Below are positions 35,149-44,428 of a stretch of 64,000 nt of DNA, piece by piece. The DNA lies in assembly GCF_003058195.1 (NCBI RefSeq), contig NZ_QBUH01000003.1:310001-374000 (forward strand), in the 5' to 3' direction. A program made the position numbers and the translations under genes. Numbering within the stretch: position 1 is the stretch's first letter; every line of letters begins with the position of its first letter. Under the pieces are notes generated by a model. That model did not search any database. It saw only the letters and a program-made list of their open reading frames with translations, and was not told where the DNA came from. This stretch comes from Elizabethkingia sp. YR214. Its GTDB lineage: Bacteria; Bacteroidota; Bacteroidia; Flavobacteriales; Weeksellaceae.

Positions 35149-37044
35149 CTAGTTGCCGGAAGCTTCCTGTAGCTCTAGCCAACGCAGTTCATAATTCTCC
35201 AGTTTTTCCGAAACTTTCTCTAAATCAGCAGATAAAACAGATATCTTTTCATAATCTGCTTCATTATTTAATTTATCTAATATGATATTTCTCTGCTTTT
35301 CCAGTTCAGGCATTTCTTTTTCTATTGTTTCCAGTTCACGCTGCTCTTTAAAAGAAAGTTTCTTTTTAGCAGATGTCTGGTTGTTGATAACAGGTTTCGG
35401 TTCCTGAGGTTGTACTTCCGGAGTTTTGTCTGTTGTATCTTGTTTTTTATCCTGATTCTTTTTCCATTCTCTGTATTCAGAGAAATTACCAATAAAGTCT
35501 TTAATTTTTCCTCCACCCTCAAATGCCAAAACATGATCCACAATTCTGTCCATAAAGTAACGGTCGTGAGATACGATAATTAAACTCCCCTGAAAGTTTA
35601 ATAAAAAGTTTTCCAGAACGGTAAGTGTTGGTAAATCCAGATCATTGGTAGGCTCATCAAAAATTAAGAAATTAGGATTCTGATAAAGCACATACATCAG
35701 GTGTAGTCTTCTTTTCTCTCCACCAGATAATTTAGATATTGGTGAATATTGGGTTTGATCATCAAATAAGAACAAACGCAAAAACTGAGATGCAGAAATT
35801 GTCCGGCCATTGGCAAGCGGGAAATTCTCGGATATTTCTTTAATAAAATCTATAACCCTTTCATCTTCCTTGTATTTTAAACCTTTCTGAGAGAAGTAAC
35901 CGAATTTTATAGTTTCACCGGTTTCTATTTCACCAGAATCTTTAGGCTCTAATTCCTGAATAATATTGAGTAATGTAGATTTTCCGGCACCATTTTTTCC
36001 GATAATTCCAACCTTTTCACCACGTTGAAACTGATAACTAAAATCTTTCAGTAAAACTTTGTCTCCGTAGCTCTTATTGATATCTCTTAGTTCAAGAATC
36101 TTTTTCCCCAAACGTTTCATATCAAAATCAAGCTCCAGAGACTGTTTTCTGGTATCTGTTTTTGCTACTTTTTCAGTTTCGTAAAAAGAATCGATTCTGC
36201 TTTTGGACTTTGTTGTACGAGCTTTAGGCTGGCGGCGCATCCATTCCAGTTCTTTTCTGTATAGGTTGTTGGCTTTATCAATTGTTGCATCCAGATTCTC
36301 TTCACGGATCATTTTATTTTCCAGATAGGTAGCATATGAACCATTGTGAAGGTATAGTGCCTGATCTTCCATTTCCCAAATGGTATCGCATACGCTATCC
36401 AGGAAGTAACGGTCGTGAGTTACCAAAAGTAAAGTGATCTTGGCTTTACTCAGATAATTTTCCAACCATTCCACCATATCCACATCCAGGTGGTTGGTAG
36501 GCTCATCCATAATAAGAAGAGTGTGGCGGTGCTCTGCACGGGTTTCCGTAAGCAGCTTGGCAAGGGCAACTCTTTTAATCTGCCCTCCTGATAATGTTCC
36601 CATTTTAGCATCAAGATCTGTAATCTTTAGCTGAGAAAGAATTTGTTTCATTTCGTTCTCCAGATCCCATGCCTTGTGAGCTTCCATTTCAGCAAGTGCT
36701 TTTTCTATAAAATCATGATCTGTGGAATGAAGTGAAGCGTGGTAGTTTTTAAGAGCCATAATAGGCGCTGAATCCAGTGTCATCATAAACTCTTCTATAG
36801 TCAGGTCAGACTCAAAGTCTATCTCCTGATCGAATAAAACTACCTGAATGTCTTTGTTGATAACTACATTTCCGCTGTCAGCAATTTCTTTTCCCATCAG
36901 GATTTTCAACAATGTAGATTTTCCGCTTCCGTTTTTAGCAACAATAGCAATTTTATCTCCTTCATTGACGTTGAAAGAAATATTTTTGAATAAAACTTTA
37001 ATCCCGTAAGATTTGGTAAGATTTTCTGCGGTAACGTAATTCAT
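35149..37044 (-). CDS. ABC-F family ATPase, Uup-like
   Basis: Protein of 631 residues with two ABC cassettes: Walker A AKNGSGKST and GKNGAGKST, signatures LSGGQIKR and LSGGEKRR, and DEPTNHLD and DEPTNDLD after Walker B. A linker rich in Arg/Lys (ARTTKSKSRIDSFYET) lies between them. The C-terminal 70 residues form the helical coiled coil of the Uup DNA-binding domain (KEQRELETIEKEMPELEKQR). Uup has been linked to ribosome assembly and transposon excision control in Escherichia coli. It differs from the ABC-F at 21,654 in its C-terminal region. It ends near deoD in the same direction with a 58-base gap. Confidence 0.9.
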   Translation of the reverse strand: MNYVTAENLTKSYGIKVLFKNISFNVNEGDKIAIVAKNGSGKSTLLKILMGKEIADSGNVVINKDIQVVLFDQEIDFESDLTIEEFMMTLDSAPIMALKNYHASLHSTDHDFIEKALAEMEAHKAWDLENEMKQILSQLKITDLDAKMGTLSGGQIKRVALAKLLTETRAEHRHTLLIMDEPTNHLDVDMVEWLENYLSKAKITLLLVTHDRYFLDSVCDTIWEMEDQALYLHNGSYATYLENKMIREENLDATIDKANNLYRKELEWMRRQPKARTTKSKSRIDSFYETEKVAKTDTRKQSLELDFDMKRLGKKILELRDINKSYGDKVLLKDFSYQFQRGEKVGIIGKNGAGKSTLLNIIQELEPKDSGEIETGETIKFGYFSQKGLKYKEDERVIDFIKEISENFPLANGRTISASQFLRLFLFDDQTQYSPISKLSGGEKRRLHLMYVLYQNPNFLIFDEPTNDLDLPTLTVLENFLLNFQGSLIIVSHDRYFMDRIVDHVLAFEGGGKIKDFIGNFSEYREWKKNQDKKQDTTDKTPEVQPQEPKPVINNQTSAKKKLSFKEQRELETIEKEMPELEKQRNIILDKLNNEADYEKISVLSADLEKVSEKLENYELRWLELQEASGN

Positions 37045-37163
37045 TCCTGATTCTAAATTTGAACTGCGAAAATACGAAAACTAAGAAGAAATTCAGGCTT
37101 TCTTAAGTTTTGTAAGAAAGCTTTGTTTTCCGATATTCGTAATGTAATTATTAGAACAAAATA

Positions 37164-37679
37164 ATGAAAAAGAGAATTTTAGTAGATATGGATGGAGTAC
37201 TGGCAGATGTATATCACCAGTTTATAAAATATGAAAAAAGAGATTCTGGTATCAGGATAGAAATAGAAGATTCAAAAGGACTTGATGAAACAATTGCTTT
37301 TCCCAATGTTGATAAACATTTGCATGAGCCTGGATTTTTCAGAAATCTACAGGTAATGGAAGATAGTATAGAAGTAATGGAATATCTTAATTCTAAATAT
37401 GAGGTTTTTATTTTGTCTGCGGCAATGGAGTTTCCTAATAGCTTGCGGGAGAAATATGACTGGCTTGCAGAGCACTTTCCGTTTATTACATGGGAACAAA
37501 TTATATTCTGTGGGAGCAAGAAAGCGGTAACGGGAGATTATATGATAGACGATTATCCAAAGAATCTGGAGACTTTCCAGGGAGAGAAATTACTTTTCAC
37601 ACAACCGCATAATCAGTCTGTGGATAATTCTGATTATAAAAGAATAGATTCCTGGAAAGAAATACGAACTATCTTGTAG
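37164..37679 (+). CDS. 5-prime(3-prime)-deoxyribonucleotidase, NT5C type (HAD family)
   Basis: Protein of 171 residues. The N-terminus VDMDGVLADVYHQF carries the HAD nucleophile Asp8 and acid Asp10. FILSAAMEFPNSLREK is motif II, and GDYMIDDYPKNLETF is motif III/IV with two Asp for magnesium. The length and the KYDW..EHFPFITWEQIIFCG segment fit the cytosolic 5-prime nucleotidase type C family, which removes phosphate from deoxynucleotides. This fits the nearby purine and deoxyribose salvage genes, though they are not in one operon. Confidence 0.88.
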   Translation: MKKRILVDMDGVLADVYHQFIKYEKRDSGIRIEIEDSKGLDETIAFPNVDKHLHEPGFFRNLQVMEDSIEVMEYLNSKYEVFILSAAMEFPNSLREKYDWLAEHFPFITWEQIIFCGSKKAVTGDYMIDDYPKNLETFQGEKLLFTQPHNQSVDNSDYKRIDSWKEIRTIL

Positions 37680-37707
37680 CAATTTGTTATTTTGAATAAT
37701 AGGGAAA

Positions 37708-37742
37708 ATAAAAGTGAAGCTGACAGGCTTCACTTTTTTCTT
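37708..37742. terminator. Bidirectional terminator
   Basis: AAAGTGAAGC and GCTTCACTTTTTT form a stem around TGACAG between converging genes. Confidence 0.8.
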
Positions 37743-37758
37743 TTATAAATCTAATATT

Positions 37759-38616
37759 TTAATCCAAGGTAAGGCCTTTTAGCTGCCACATATTTCCATT
37801 GAAGACATTAACATCTACTTTGGTATTGATACCATTAACAATGCCTTTTTCTGTAAACTGCCAGAATTTCCATTCTGCTTTATCTGATGGAACATCCACA
37901 TCATTGTAATTGGCCAGCCAGAGAGGATAATCTTTAAAATCATCCTGAAGATAATCTCTGTAAAAATAATAATAGGTGTATATAATAGGTTTCTCACCAT
38001 AAGCCTCTTCTACAATTTTTAGCCAAACTTTAAGGTCGTTTCTGAATTCGTCAAGACTCTTATTTCGGGGGATTTTTTCAATATCCAGAACGGGACGCAT
38101 ATCTCCGGATTCTAATTTTACCGTTTCAAGAAAATTATTGGCCTGTTGAACAGGGTCTTCTTTTGGACGATAAAAGTGATAGGCGCCGCGGATGAGCTCG
38201 TTCTTTTGAGAAGTTTTCCAGTATTCATCAAAATGTTGGTCTTTACCATCTTTGCCCATGGTTGCACGAAGGAGTATAAACCTTATATCTATCGATCCAT
38301 TGGCTATAGTCAGTTTTTTCCAGTTAATATCTTCTTTCCGCTGGTAATGGGAAATGTCGATGCCGAAAACTTTATCCGAGTAAAGCGAAACAATTCTGTT
38401 TATCCGCTCTTCTTCTGTTTTAGGGTTTCTTAGGGAATGTTTTTCTTTGCCTTTGAAATGCATGGCATAGTAAAAAACAACCTGATCTTTCATATAGAAA
38501 CCAATTCCGATAAGAGACAGAAAAAGAATAATAAATAATACCCAAAGTTTCTTTCGGGCATCTGTACGCTTTTTTGCAATAGTTTTTCTTCGCTTCTGTG
38601 TTACTTTTTTTGGCAT
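37759..38616 (-). CDS. Glycoside hydrolase family 25 lysozyme, membrane-anchored
   Basis: Protein of 285 residues from the ATG at 38,616; the upstream 24 codons are rejected because a TAGTTTTG -7 box lies at 38,628-38,635. A basic N-terminus (MPKKVTQKRRKTIAKKR) and one membrane segment (about 24-44) anchor it with the enzyme in the periplasm. The GH25 barrel begins GIDISHYQRKEDINWKK, with the catalytic DIE motif in PVLDIEKIPRN and a YTYYYFYRDYL strand. It hydrolyses the beta-1,4 glycan of peptidoglycan. Single gene, divergent from ndh. Confidence 0.88.
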   Translation of the reverse strand: MPKKVTQKRRKTIAKKRTDARKKLWVLFIILFLSLIGIGFYMKDQVVFYYAMHFKGKEKHSLRNPKTEEERINRIVSLYSDKVFGIDISHYQRKEDINWKKLTIANGSIDIRFILLRATMGKDGKDQHFDEYWKTSQKNELIRGAYHFYRPKEDPVQQANNFLETVKLESGDMRPVLDIEKIPRNKSLDEFRNDLKVWLKIVEEAYGEKPIIYTYYYFYRDYLQDDFKDYPLWLANYNDVDVPSDKAEWKFWQFTEKGIVNGINTKVDVNVFNGNMWQLKGLTLD

Positions 38617-38694
38617 AAATTCTGCTGCAAAACTATTAAAAGCTTTTTGTTTTTGGAAGTCTAAATAGTGATTTATTCCTAAAAACATCCTTTT

Positions 38695-38702
38695 TATTTT
38701 TG
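38695..38702 (+). promoter_or_regulatory. -7 box of the NADH dehydrogenase gene
   Basis: TATTTTTG, 37 bases before the ATG at 38,740. Confidence 0.55.
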
Positions 38703-38739
38703 TAAATTTGATGCATATAAACAGTTTTTCCCCATACTT

Positions 38740-39993
38740 ATGAGTGAAAAAATCCTTATTATAGGTGGTGGCTTCGCAGGGCTTCGTCTTGCCAGAACGC
38801 TAAACCAGAAAAGAGAAAAACGTATTACGGTGATTGATAAGGTAAATCATCATATGTTCCAGCCTTTATTTTATCAGGTTGCAAGTGGACGTATAGAACC
38901 TTCTAACATTTCGTTTCCTTTCCGAAAAATATTTCAAAAATCTAAAAATATTCAGTTTAGGATGACTGATATTGTAAAAATTGTTCCCGAGGAGAATAAG
39001 GTGATTAGTGAAGATGCGGAATTCAAATATGATAAACTGGTTATAGCAACCGGATGCAAGACTAATTTTTACGGAAATGAAGTTCTGGAAGGAAATGCAT
39101 ACGGAATGAAAAACACCCAGGAAGCAATTAGTATCCGGAATCATGTGCTCATGACTTTTGAACGTCTGATTATTGAAAGACAGAGAAGTGATGATGGTGA
39201 CTGGAATCTGGTTATTGTAGGTGGGGGACCTACAGGAGCAGAGTTGGCGGGTGCTTTTGCAGAAATGAAACGCGATGTTCTGCCACGGGATTATCCTAAA
39301 ATGAGCTTCAAAAACCTGAATATTATTCTTATTAATGCTACAGAGAAACCTTTGGCATCGATGAGTACAGAAGCACAAGATAAATCTGAAGAATATCTAA
39401 AGCAACTTGGAGTAATATTAATGAATAATACCCGGGTGGATGCTTATGATGGTGAAAATGTTACTTTACACGACGGGACTGTTATCCCTTCTAACAACGT
39501 TATCTGGGCGGCAGGAGTTACCGGAAATATTATAGACGGTATTTCGCAGGAGCATATTATGCGGAACCGTTATATTGTGGATGAATATAACAAAGTAAAA
39601 GGATACGATAATATATACGCTATAGGAGATATTGCCTATATGGAAACAGCAGAATATCCTCAGGGACACGCGCAGCTGGCCAGTGTGGCAATTGCTCAGG
39701 GAGAGCACCTTGGAAAAAATCTGTTAAAAACATCAGCGTGGGAACCTTTTAAATATAAAGATAAAGGTTCTATGGCAACGATAGGAAAACACAGAGCTGT
39801 AGTAGATCTCCGGGATTTTAAATTTCAGGGAAGGCTAGCCTGGTATTTCTGGATGTTTTTGCACCTCATGCTTATCCTGAGCGTAAGAAATAAAATTGCC
39901 ATTTTTTATAACTGGGCGTGGGCTTATATAAATAAAGATTCGTCTTTAAGACTTATCATCGTTCCGCACAAAAAGAATAATACTGAACAATGA
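38740..39993 (+). CDS. ndh: Type II NADH:quinone oxidoreductase (NDH-2)
   Basis: Protein of 417 residues. The FAD site [16 protein letters not shown] is at the N-terminus; [20 protein letters not shown] is typical for NDH-2; the NADH site is [26 protein letters not shown] is the second flavin motif. The C-terminal amphipathic and hydrophobic region (about 360-405, [19 protein letters not shown]) attaches it to the membrane. It passes electrons from NADH to menaquinone without pumping protons. The stop overlaps the trmD start by four bases (ATGA), the first of three closely packed genes. Confidence 0.9.
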   Translation: MSEKILIIGGGFAGLRLARTLNQKREKRITVIDKVNHHMFQPLFYQVASGRIEPSNISFPFRKIFQKSKNIQFRMTDIVKIVPEENKVISEDAEFKYDKLVIATGCKTNFYGNEVLEGNAYGMKNTQEAISIRNHVLMTFERLIIERQRSDDGDWNLVIVGGGPTGAELAGAFAEMKRDVLPRDYPKMSFKNLNIILINATEKPLASMSTEAQDKSEEYLKQLGVILMNNTRVDAYDGENVTLHDGTVIPSNNVIWAAGVTGNIIDGISQEHIMRNRYIVDEYNKVKGYDNIYAIGDIAYMETAEYPQGHAQLASVAIAQGEHLGKNLLKTSAWEPFKYKDKGSMATIGKHRAVVDLRDFKFQGRLAWYFWMFLHLMLILSVRNKIAIFYNWAWAYINKDSSLRLIIVPHKKNNTEQ

Positions 39994-40667
39994 GAATTGA
40001 TATAATATCTGTTTTACCAGAGTTAATGGAGAGTCCTTTTAAGGCATCAATCCTTAAAAGAGCAATGCAGAAGGAAATAGCGGAAGTACATTTCCATCAT
40101 TTAAGAGAATGGGGATTTGGTAAACACCGCCAAATAGATGATGAACCATATGGAGGAGGAGCCGGAATGGTTATGATGGTAGAACCCATAGATAACTGTA
40201 TTTCATCATTAAAAGCAGAAAGAAACTATGATGAGGTTATTTATCTGACACCTGATGGTGAAACACTGAATCAGAGAATAGCTAATACACTTTCCATTCA
40301 GGAAAATCTTATTTTTCTGTGCGGACATTATAAAGGAATAGATCAGAGGGTAAGAGAGCTGCATGTAACCAAAGAAATTTCTATTGGTGATTATGTTCTT
40401 ACAGGCGGAGAGCTTGCAGCATGTGTACTTGCGGATTCTGTGATTCGTCTTATTCCGGGGGTACTGAATGACGAACAGTCTGCACTGACTGACAGTTTTC
40501 AGGATGACTTACTCTCCCCGCCAATTTATACAAGACCAGAAGAGTATAAAGGATTAAAAGTTCCGGATATCTTGCTTAGTGGGCATACGCAGAATATAGA
40601 AGATTGGCGATATGATGAGGCAGTAAGAATTACACAGGAAAAAAGACCTGATTTATTAAACAAATAA
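39990..40667 (+). CDS. trmD: tRNA (guanine-37-N1)-methyltransferase
   Basis: Protein of 225 residues, the normal length for Trm[21 protein letters not shown] opens the SPOUT fold, [13 protein letters not shown] is the Gly-rich loop, and the trefoil knot contains [13 protein letters not shown] and [13 protein letters not shown] where S-adenosylmethionine binds; the C-terminus has [20 protein letters not shown]. It modifies G37 beside the anticodon to prevent frameshifting. It is not next to rimM or rplS here but coupled to ndh. Confidence 0.95.
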   Translation: MRIDIISVLPELMESPFKASILKRAMQKEIAEVHFHHLREWGFGKHRQIDDEPYGGGAGMVMMVEPIDNCISSLKAERNYDEVIYLTPDGETLNQRIANTLSIQENLIFLCGHYKGIDQRVRELHVTKEISIGDYVLTGGELAACVLADSVIRLIPGVLNDEQSALTDSFQDDLLSPPIYTRPEEYKGLKVPDILLSGHTQNIEDWRYDEAVRITQEKRPDLLNK

Positions 40668-40677
40668 AAAGCATAAT

Positions 40678-41658
40678 TTGGAATTATCCCCTGCAGTTTC
40701 GGAACTGGTAATGTTTTATAATACTGAAAATTTTTTTTCTCCACAGGAAGAACGGTATCATCGGAATTATATTCCAAAATCTGGTTTAAAAAACTGGAAT
40801 GAAGAACGTTATCAGAATAAAATATTTAAATTTTCCAGAACTTTTGAATATATTCGTGAAGAAATTGGACAATTTCCAATGCTTATAGGTCTTGCAGAAG
40901 TAGAAAATGATAAAGTACTTCAGCATATAACAGAACAGGAGATCTTTGAAGGGAAATATGATTTTGTACATTATGATTCACTGGACGAGCGGGGTGTAGA
41001 TACTGCATTATTGTATGATAAAAGTAAACTCGTACTGTTGCATTCCGAAGTCTATTCCGAAATATTTGATATTGAAGACGGACTACCCAACACATTTGAT
41101 ACAACAAGGGATGTTTTGTATTGTCAGTTCCGGTACGGAGTTACAGAGCTTAATGTTTATGTACTGCATTTACCTTCCAAACGGGAAAAAGATGTAAATG
41201 CTCCGAAACGTAAAATTATTCTGGACAAACTGAAGAAAAAGATACAAGATAAACTCTCTCAGAACCCTCAGGAAAATATTCTGGTGATGGGAGATTTTAA
41301 TGAAAATCCTGTCGATGCTAATGTTCAAAACTTTATCCATTCCGGTGAGGAAAATGAAAAAATATTAGTAAATTCTTTTGAAGAATTATATAATAAAAGA
41401 AAATATTCTACGTTTCATAGAAGCGAAGGCCTATTATTTGATCAAATAATTTTATCGCCTTCATTTTTTAACTTAGAAAGTGATGTTAAGTTTATAAATG
41501 CTCAAGTTTTTAATTCAGAACATCTTAAAGAAAGAAGCTATCGATATCGGGGTCGCCCATTTAGGACATATGTAGGAACCCGTTATCTGGGAGGATATAG
41601 TGACCATTTTCCGGTGTTGGTAGCGCTAAAGTTGACAAAACAAATAGGAAATATATGA
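40678..41658 (+). CDS. Endonuclease/exonuclease/phosphatase family protein
   Basis: Protein of 326 residues from a TTG start at 40,678. The first strand of the fold (VMFYNTENFF) begins at residue 11, so the ATG at 40,711 would cut it off. Motifs of the family: LIGLAEVENDKVL (metal-binding Glu), HLPSKREKDVNAPKRK, VMGDFNENPVDANV (Asp and Asn), and GGYSDHFPVLVAL at the end (Asp-His). There is no signal peptide, so a cytosolic nuclease or phosphodiesterase is likely. Ten bases after trmD and overlapping the Lrp gene by four bases. Confidence 0.85.
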   Translation: MELSPAVSELVMFYNTENFFSPQEERYHRNYIPKSGLKNWNEERYQNKIFKFSRTFEYIREEIGQFPMLIGLAEVENDKVLQHITEQEIFEGKYDFVHYDSLDERGVDTALLYDKSKLVLLHSEVYSEIFDIEDGLPNTFDTTRDVLYCQFRYGVTELNVYVLHLPSKREKDVNAPKRKIILDKLKKKIQDKLSQNPQENILVMGDFNENPVDANVQNFIHSGEENEKILVNSFEELYNKRKYSTFHRSEGLLFDQIILSPSFFNLESDVKFINAQVFNSEHLKERSYRYRGRPFRTYVGTRYLGGYSDHFPVLVALKLTKQIGNI

Positions 41659-42125
41659 AAAATCTAGCAAGCGCAGGATATCATCTTGATGCTATTGACA
41701 AGGAAATTATCTACTTATTGATGGATAATGCCAAAACTTCTTTGGCACACATTTCATCTCACGTAGGTATTTCTACAACAGCAGTACATCAGAGGATAAA
41801 AAAATTAGAACAGGCAGGTGTAATTGAAAATTCGATTTCTTTCCTGAATCCGAGAAAAGTAGGGTACAAAGTAACTTCTTATATGGGAGTTTATCTTGAT
41901 CAGCCTAGTCACTACAATGAAATTATCAAATCATTAGAACAAATTAATGAGGTTGTTGAGGCTCATTATACAACAGGAAACTATACTGTTTTCCTTAAAG
42001 TTCTTGCAAAAGACAATGACCATTTAATGGAGATCTTAAGCAAAATTCAGAAGCTTAAAGGTGTGATGAGAACTGAGACTTTCATATCTTTGGAGCAAAG
42101 TATTTCAAGACAGCTTAAAGTATAA
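41655..42125 (+). CDS. Lrp/AsnC family transcriptional regulator
   Basis: Protein of 156 residues, normal length. The N-terminal helix-turn-helix reads LDAIDKEIIYLLMDNAKTSL, then AHISSHVGISTTAVHQRIKK. The C-terminal RAM domain contains GVYLDQPSHYNEIIKSLEQ and TGNYTVFLKVLAKD, which binds amino acids in this family. It is probably a feast-famine regulator of amino-acid genes. The start overlaps the upstream nuclease gene (ATGA), and deoC follows eight bases later, so the four genes ndh to deoC appear co-transcribed. Confidence 0.9.
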   Translation: MKNLASAGYHLDAIDKEIIYLLMDNAKTSLAHISSHVGISTTAVHQRIKKLEQAGVIENSISFLNPRKVGYKVTSYMGVYLDQPSHYNEIIKSLEQINEVVEAHYTTGNYTVFLKVLAKDNDHLMEILSKIQKLKGVMRTETFISLEQSISRQLKV

Positions 42126-42133
42126 TAAACGTA

Positions 42134-42877
42134 ATGAAGAGCATAAAAGATTATTTAGATTCTACTTATCTTAAAACATCTCAGCAATCTGGTCTTACAG
42201 AAGAGCAAACCCGTAAAACCGTACACAATCTTACACAAGAGGCTATAGATCACCAGCTTTTTGCTGTTATGATCCGCCCTGAATATGTAAAAGAAACAAA
42301 AGAGTTTCTTCAGCAGCAGGGAGCATCTGTAGTAGTAGGAACTGTTATTGGTTTTCATGAAGGAACTGCTTCGGTTGAGGAGAAAGTAGCGGAAGCCCAA
42401 AAGGCAATTGAAGACGGAGTAGATGAGCTGGATTTTGTAATCAATTATGAAGCTTATAAAAATGGAAATATCGATTTGGTACAGGAAGAAGTAATTACTT
42501 GTACCAGATTAGCATTAGAAAATGGTAAAATTGCAAAATGGATTATAGAAATTGCTGCATTAAGTAATGAACAGATTGCGGATATTACTAAAAAAATTGC
42601 TACATGGACAGAAGAAAATTTCTCTGAAAATGCGGATAATGTTTTTGTAAAATCCTCTACAGGTTTCTATAAAACCGAAGGCGGAAAGCCTAATGGTGCA
42701 ACTGTAGAAGGTATCCAGATTATGTTGGAAAATGCAGGGAGATTACCAGTGAAAGCTGCCGGTGGAGTGAGAACTCCGGAGGAAGCTGAAAAAATGGTAG
42801 AGATGGGAGTTCAGCGTATCGGAACATCTTCAGCTTTAGCATTAATCGGAGAAAATACTTCGAAAGGAGATTATTAA
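42134..42877 (+). CDS. deoC: Deoxyribose-phosphate aldolase
   Basis: Protein of 247 residues. The Schiff-base lysine is in VFVKSSTGF (Lys173) and the second lysine in VKAAGGVRT (Lys207); VVGTVIGFHEGTAS and DELDFVINYEAYKNG complete the TIM barrel with the catalytic Asp. It splits deoxyribose 5-phosphate to glyceraldehyde 3-phosphate and acetaldehyde in deoxynucleoside breakdown, downstream of DeoD. It is last in the run that includes the Lrp regulator and is closed by a strong terminator. Confidence 0.93.
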   Translation: MKSIKDYLDSTYLKTSQQSGLTEEQTRKTVHNLTQEAIDHQLFAVMIRPEYVKETKEFLQQQGASVVVGTVIGFHEGTASVEEKVAEAQKAIEDGVDELDFVINYEAYKNGNIDLVQEEVITCTRLALENGKIAKWIIEIAALSNEQIADITKKIATWTEENFSENADNVFVKSSTGFYKTEGGKPNGATVEGIQIMLENAGRLPVKAAGGVRTPEEAEKMVEMGVQRIGTSSALALIGENTSKGDY

Positions 42878-42892
42878 TATCCGTAAAGAATA

Positions 42893-42925
42893 AAAAAAGC
42901 CGCTTCTTAGAAGCGGCTTTTTTTA
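42893..42925. terminator. Bidirectional terminator
   Basis: AAAAAAGCCGCTTCTTAGAA and GCGGCTTTTTTT: stem AAAGCCGCTTC/GAAGCGGCTTT between deoC and the converging small secreted gene. Confidence 0.88.
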
Positions 42926-43282
42926 TTCTTTCACAAGTTGTATTACCTGATCAATATTGTTGCTGAGTGTATACTTTATAAGATACTTTCCTGGTTTCAG
43001 TTGTTCTGTTGGTAATTTTACCATACTCAGATTAATATTCTTTAGCTCCATCACCGGTTTACCTATTACGGCATATATAGTAACCGATTTTAACTTGAAA
43101 TGGGAGTCTTCGATTTGTAAATTTAGTTCATGATTGCCTGTAGGGATAAGGTTAACAGGGACACTTCTTTTTGAAGAATCATTTAATGAAGATGCCTGTT
43201 GTTTCTCAGGGTCACTATATACCAGATGTGGAACAAAGGATAAAACGGCAAACAGAAATAAATAAAATAAAAATACTCTCAA
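42923..43282 (-). CDS. Small secreted protein resembling a lone T9SS C-terminal domain
   Basis: Protein of 119 residues with a signal peptide (to about residue 24). The mature part, about 95 residues, has a polar stretch and then the layout of a type A T9SS sorting domain: SVTIYAVIGKPVMELKN, a Leu-rich middle and LKPGKYLIKYTLSNN near the end, corresponding to the usual 'v.IydvlGr.v' and 'L..G.Yiv.' strands. There is no cargo domain in front. It could be a degraded remnant of a secreted protein or a small soluble homologue. Single gene on the minus strand. Confidence 0.65.
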   Translation of the reverse strand: MRVFLFYLFLFAVLSFVPHLVYSDPEKQQASSLNDSSKRSVPVNLIPTGNHELNLQIEDSHFKLKSVTIYAVIGKPVMELKNINLSMVKLPTEQLKPGKYLIKYTLSNNIDQVIQLVKE

Positions 43283-43354
43283 ATGTCATGTTTAATTATA
43301 ACGAAATTAGAAAAAACAAATCACAAAATAATAGGTTTACGGCTCTGGTATAGT

Positions 43355-43362
43355 TAAATTTG
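43355..43362 (+). promoter_or_regulatory. -7 box of hemB
   Basis: TAAATTTG fits TAnnTTTG, 25 bases before the ATG. Confidence 0.5.
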
Positions 43363-43387
43363 TATTAAAATTTTAAATAATTCATTC

Positions 43388-44377
43388 ATGAATTTTAATA
43401 GAAACAGAAGACTGCGTACAAGTCAGTCTGTTAGAGATTTAGTGCGTGAAACTACACTAACGACCAACGATTTTGTGCTTCCTATTTTTGTAATGGAAGG
43501 TAGCGGAAAGAAAGAACCTATAGCTTCTATGCCAGGTGTGTTCAGGCACTCTTTAGACCTTTTGAAAGAAGAGATAAAAGATCTTTATAAACACGGTATA
43601 AAAGCGGTTAATGTTTACGTTAAAGTAAGCGATAACCTGAAAGATAATACAGGAAAAGAATCGTGGAATCCGAATGGTTTAATGCAGGCTGCAATTAAGC
43701 TTATTAAAGATACTGAACCTAATATGATTGTTATGCCAGATGTTGCTCTGGATCCATATTCAGTTTATGGTCATGATGGGATTATAGAAAAAGGAGAGGT
43801 TATTAATGATGCTACGGTAGATGCACTAGTAAGAATGAGTCTTTCTCATGCTGAAGCAGGTGCTGATTTTGTAGCTCCGTCCGATATGATGGATGGTCGT
43901 ACTTTTGCAATACGTCAGGCTTTTGAAGAAAACGGATTTACCAATGTTGGTATTATCTCTTACGCAGCTAAATATGCAAGTGCTTTTTACGGACCGTTCA
44001 GAAGTGCTTTGGATAGTGCGCCGGTAGATAATCAGGAAATTCCTAAGGATAAGAAAACTTACCAGATGGATTTTGCAAACTCTCGTGAAGCTATCCGCGA
44101 AGTTTTGGATGATGTGGATGAAGGTGCTGATATTATTATGATCAAGCCGGGAATGCCAAATCTGGATATTGTAGCAAAAGTAAGAGAGATTATTACTCAG
44201 CCAATTGCTGTATATCAGGTGAGTGGAGAATATGCAATGCTAAAAGCTGCTTCTCAGAACGGATGGTTAGATAATGACAAAGTTATTCTGGAAAGTTTGC
44301 ACAGCATTAAGAGAGCTGGAGCAGATTTAATCTTTACATATTTTGCTAAAGAAGCTTCATTACTTTTGAATAAATAA
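43388..44377 (+). CDS. hemB: Delta-aminolevulinic acid dehydratase (porphobilinogen synthase)
   Basis: Protein of 329 residues, normal length. Motifs: RRLRTSQSVRDLVRET at the N-terminus, DVALDPYSVYGHDGII (metal region with Asp rather than the three-Cys zinc site, so a magnesium-type enzyme), APSDMMDGR, SYAAKYASAFYGPFR with the first Lys, and IIMIKPGMPNLDIV with the Schiff-base Lys. It condenses two aminolevulinates to porphobilinogen for haem. Single gene. Confidence 0.94.
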   Translation: MNFNRNRRLRTSQSVRDLVRETTLTTNDFVLPIFVMEGSGKKEPIASMPGVFRHSLDLLKEEIKDLYKHGIKAVNVYVKVSDNLKDNTGKESWNPNGLMQAAIKLIKDTEPNMIVMPDVALDPYSVYGHDGIIEKGEVINDATVDALVRMSLSHAEAGADFVAPSDMMDGRTFAIRQAFEENGFTNVGIISYAAKYASAFYGPFRSALDSAPVDNQEIPKDKKTYQMDFANSREAIREVLDDVDEGADIIMIKPGMPNLDIVAKVREIITQPIAVYQVSGEYAMLKAASQNGWLDNDKVILESLHSIKRAGADLIFTYFAKEASLLLNK

Positions 44378-44394
44378 ATCTGAGATTTTAAGAT

Positions 44395-44428
44395 AAAAAA
44401 AGCTGTTTCATTTGAAACAGCTTTTTGT
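44395..44428. terminator. Bidirectional terminator
   Basis: AAAAAGCTGTTTCA and TGAAACAGCTTTTT form a stem with a short loop between hemB and murB, which converge. Confidence 0.85.

Noticed and set aside
38617-38688. 24-codon extension of the GH25 lysozyme
   Set aside because: It runs through the TAGTTTTG box at 38,628-38,635; the ATG at 38,616 is the natural start.
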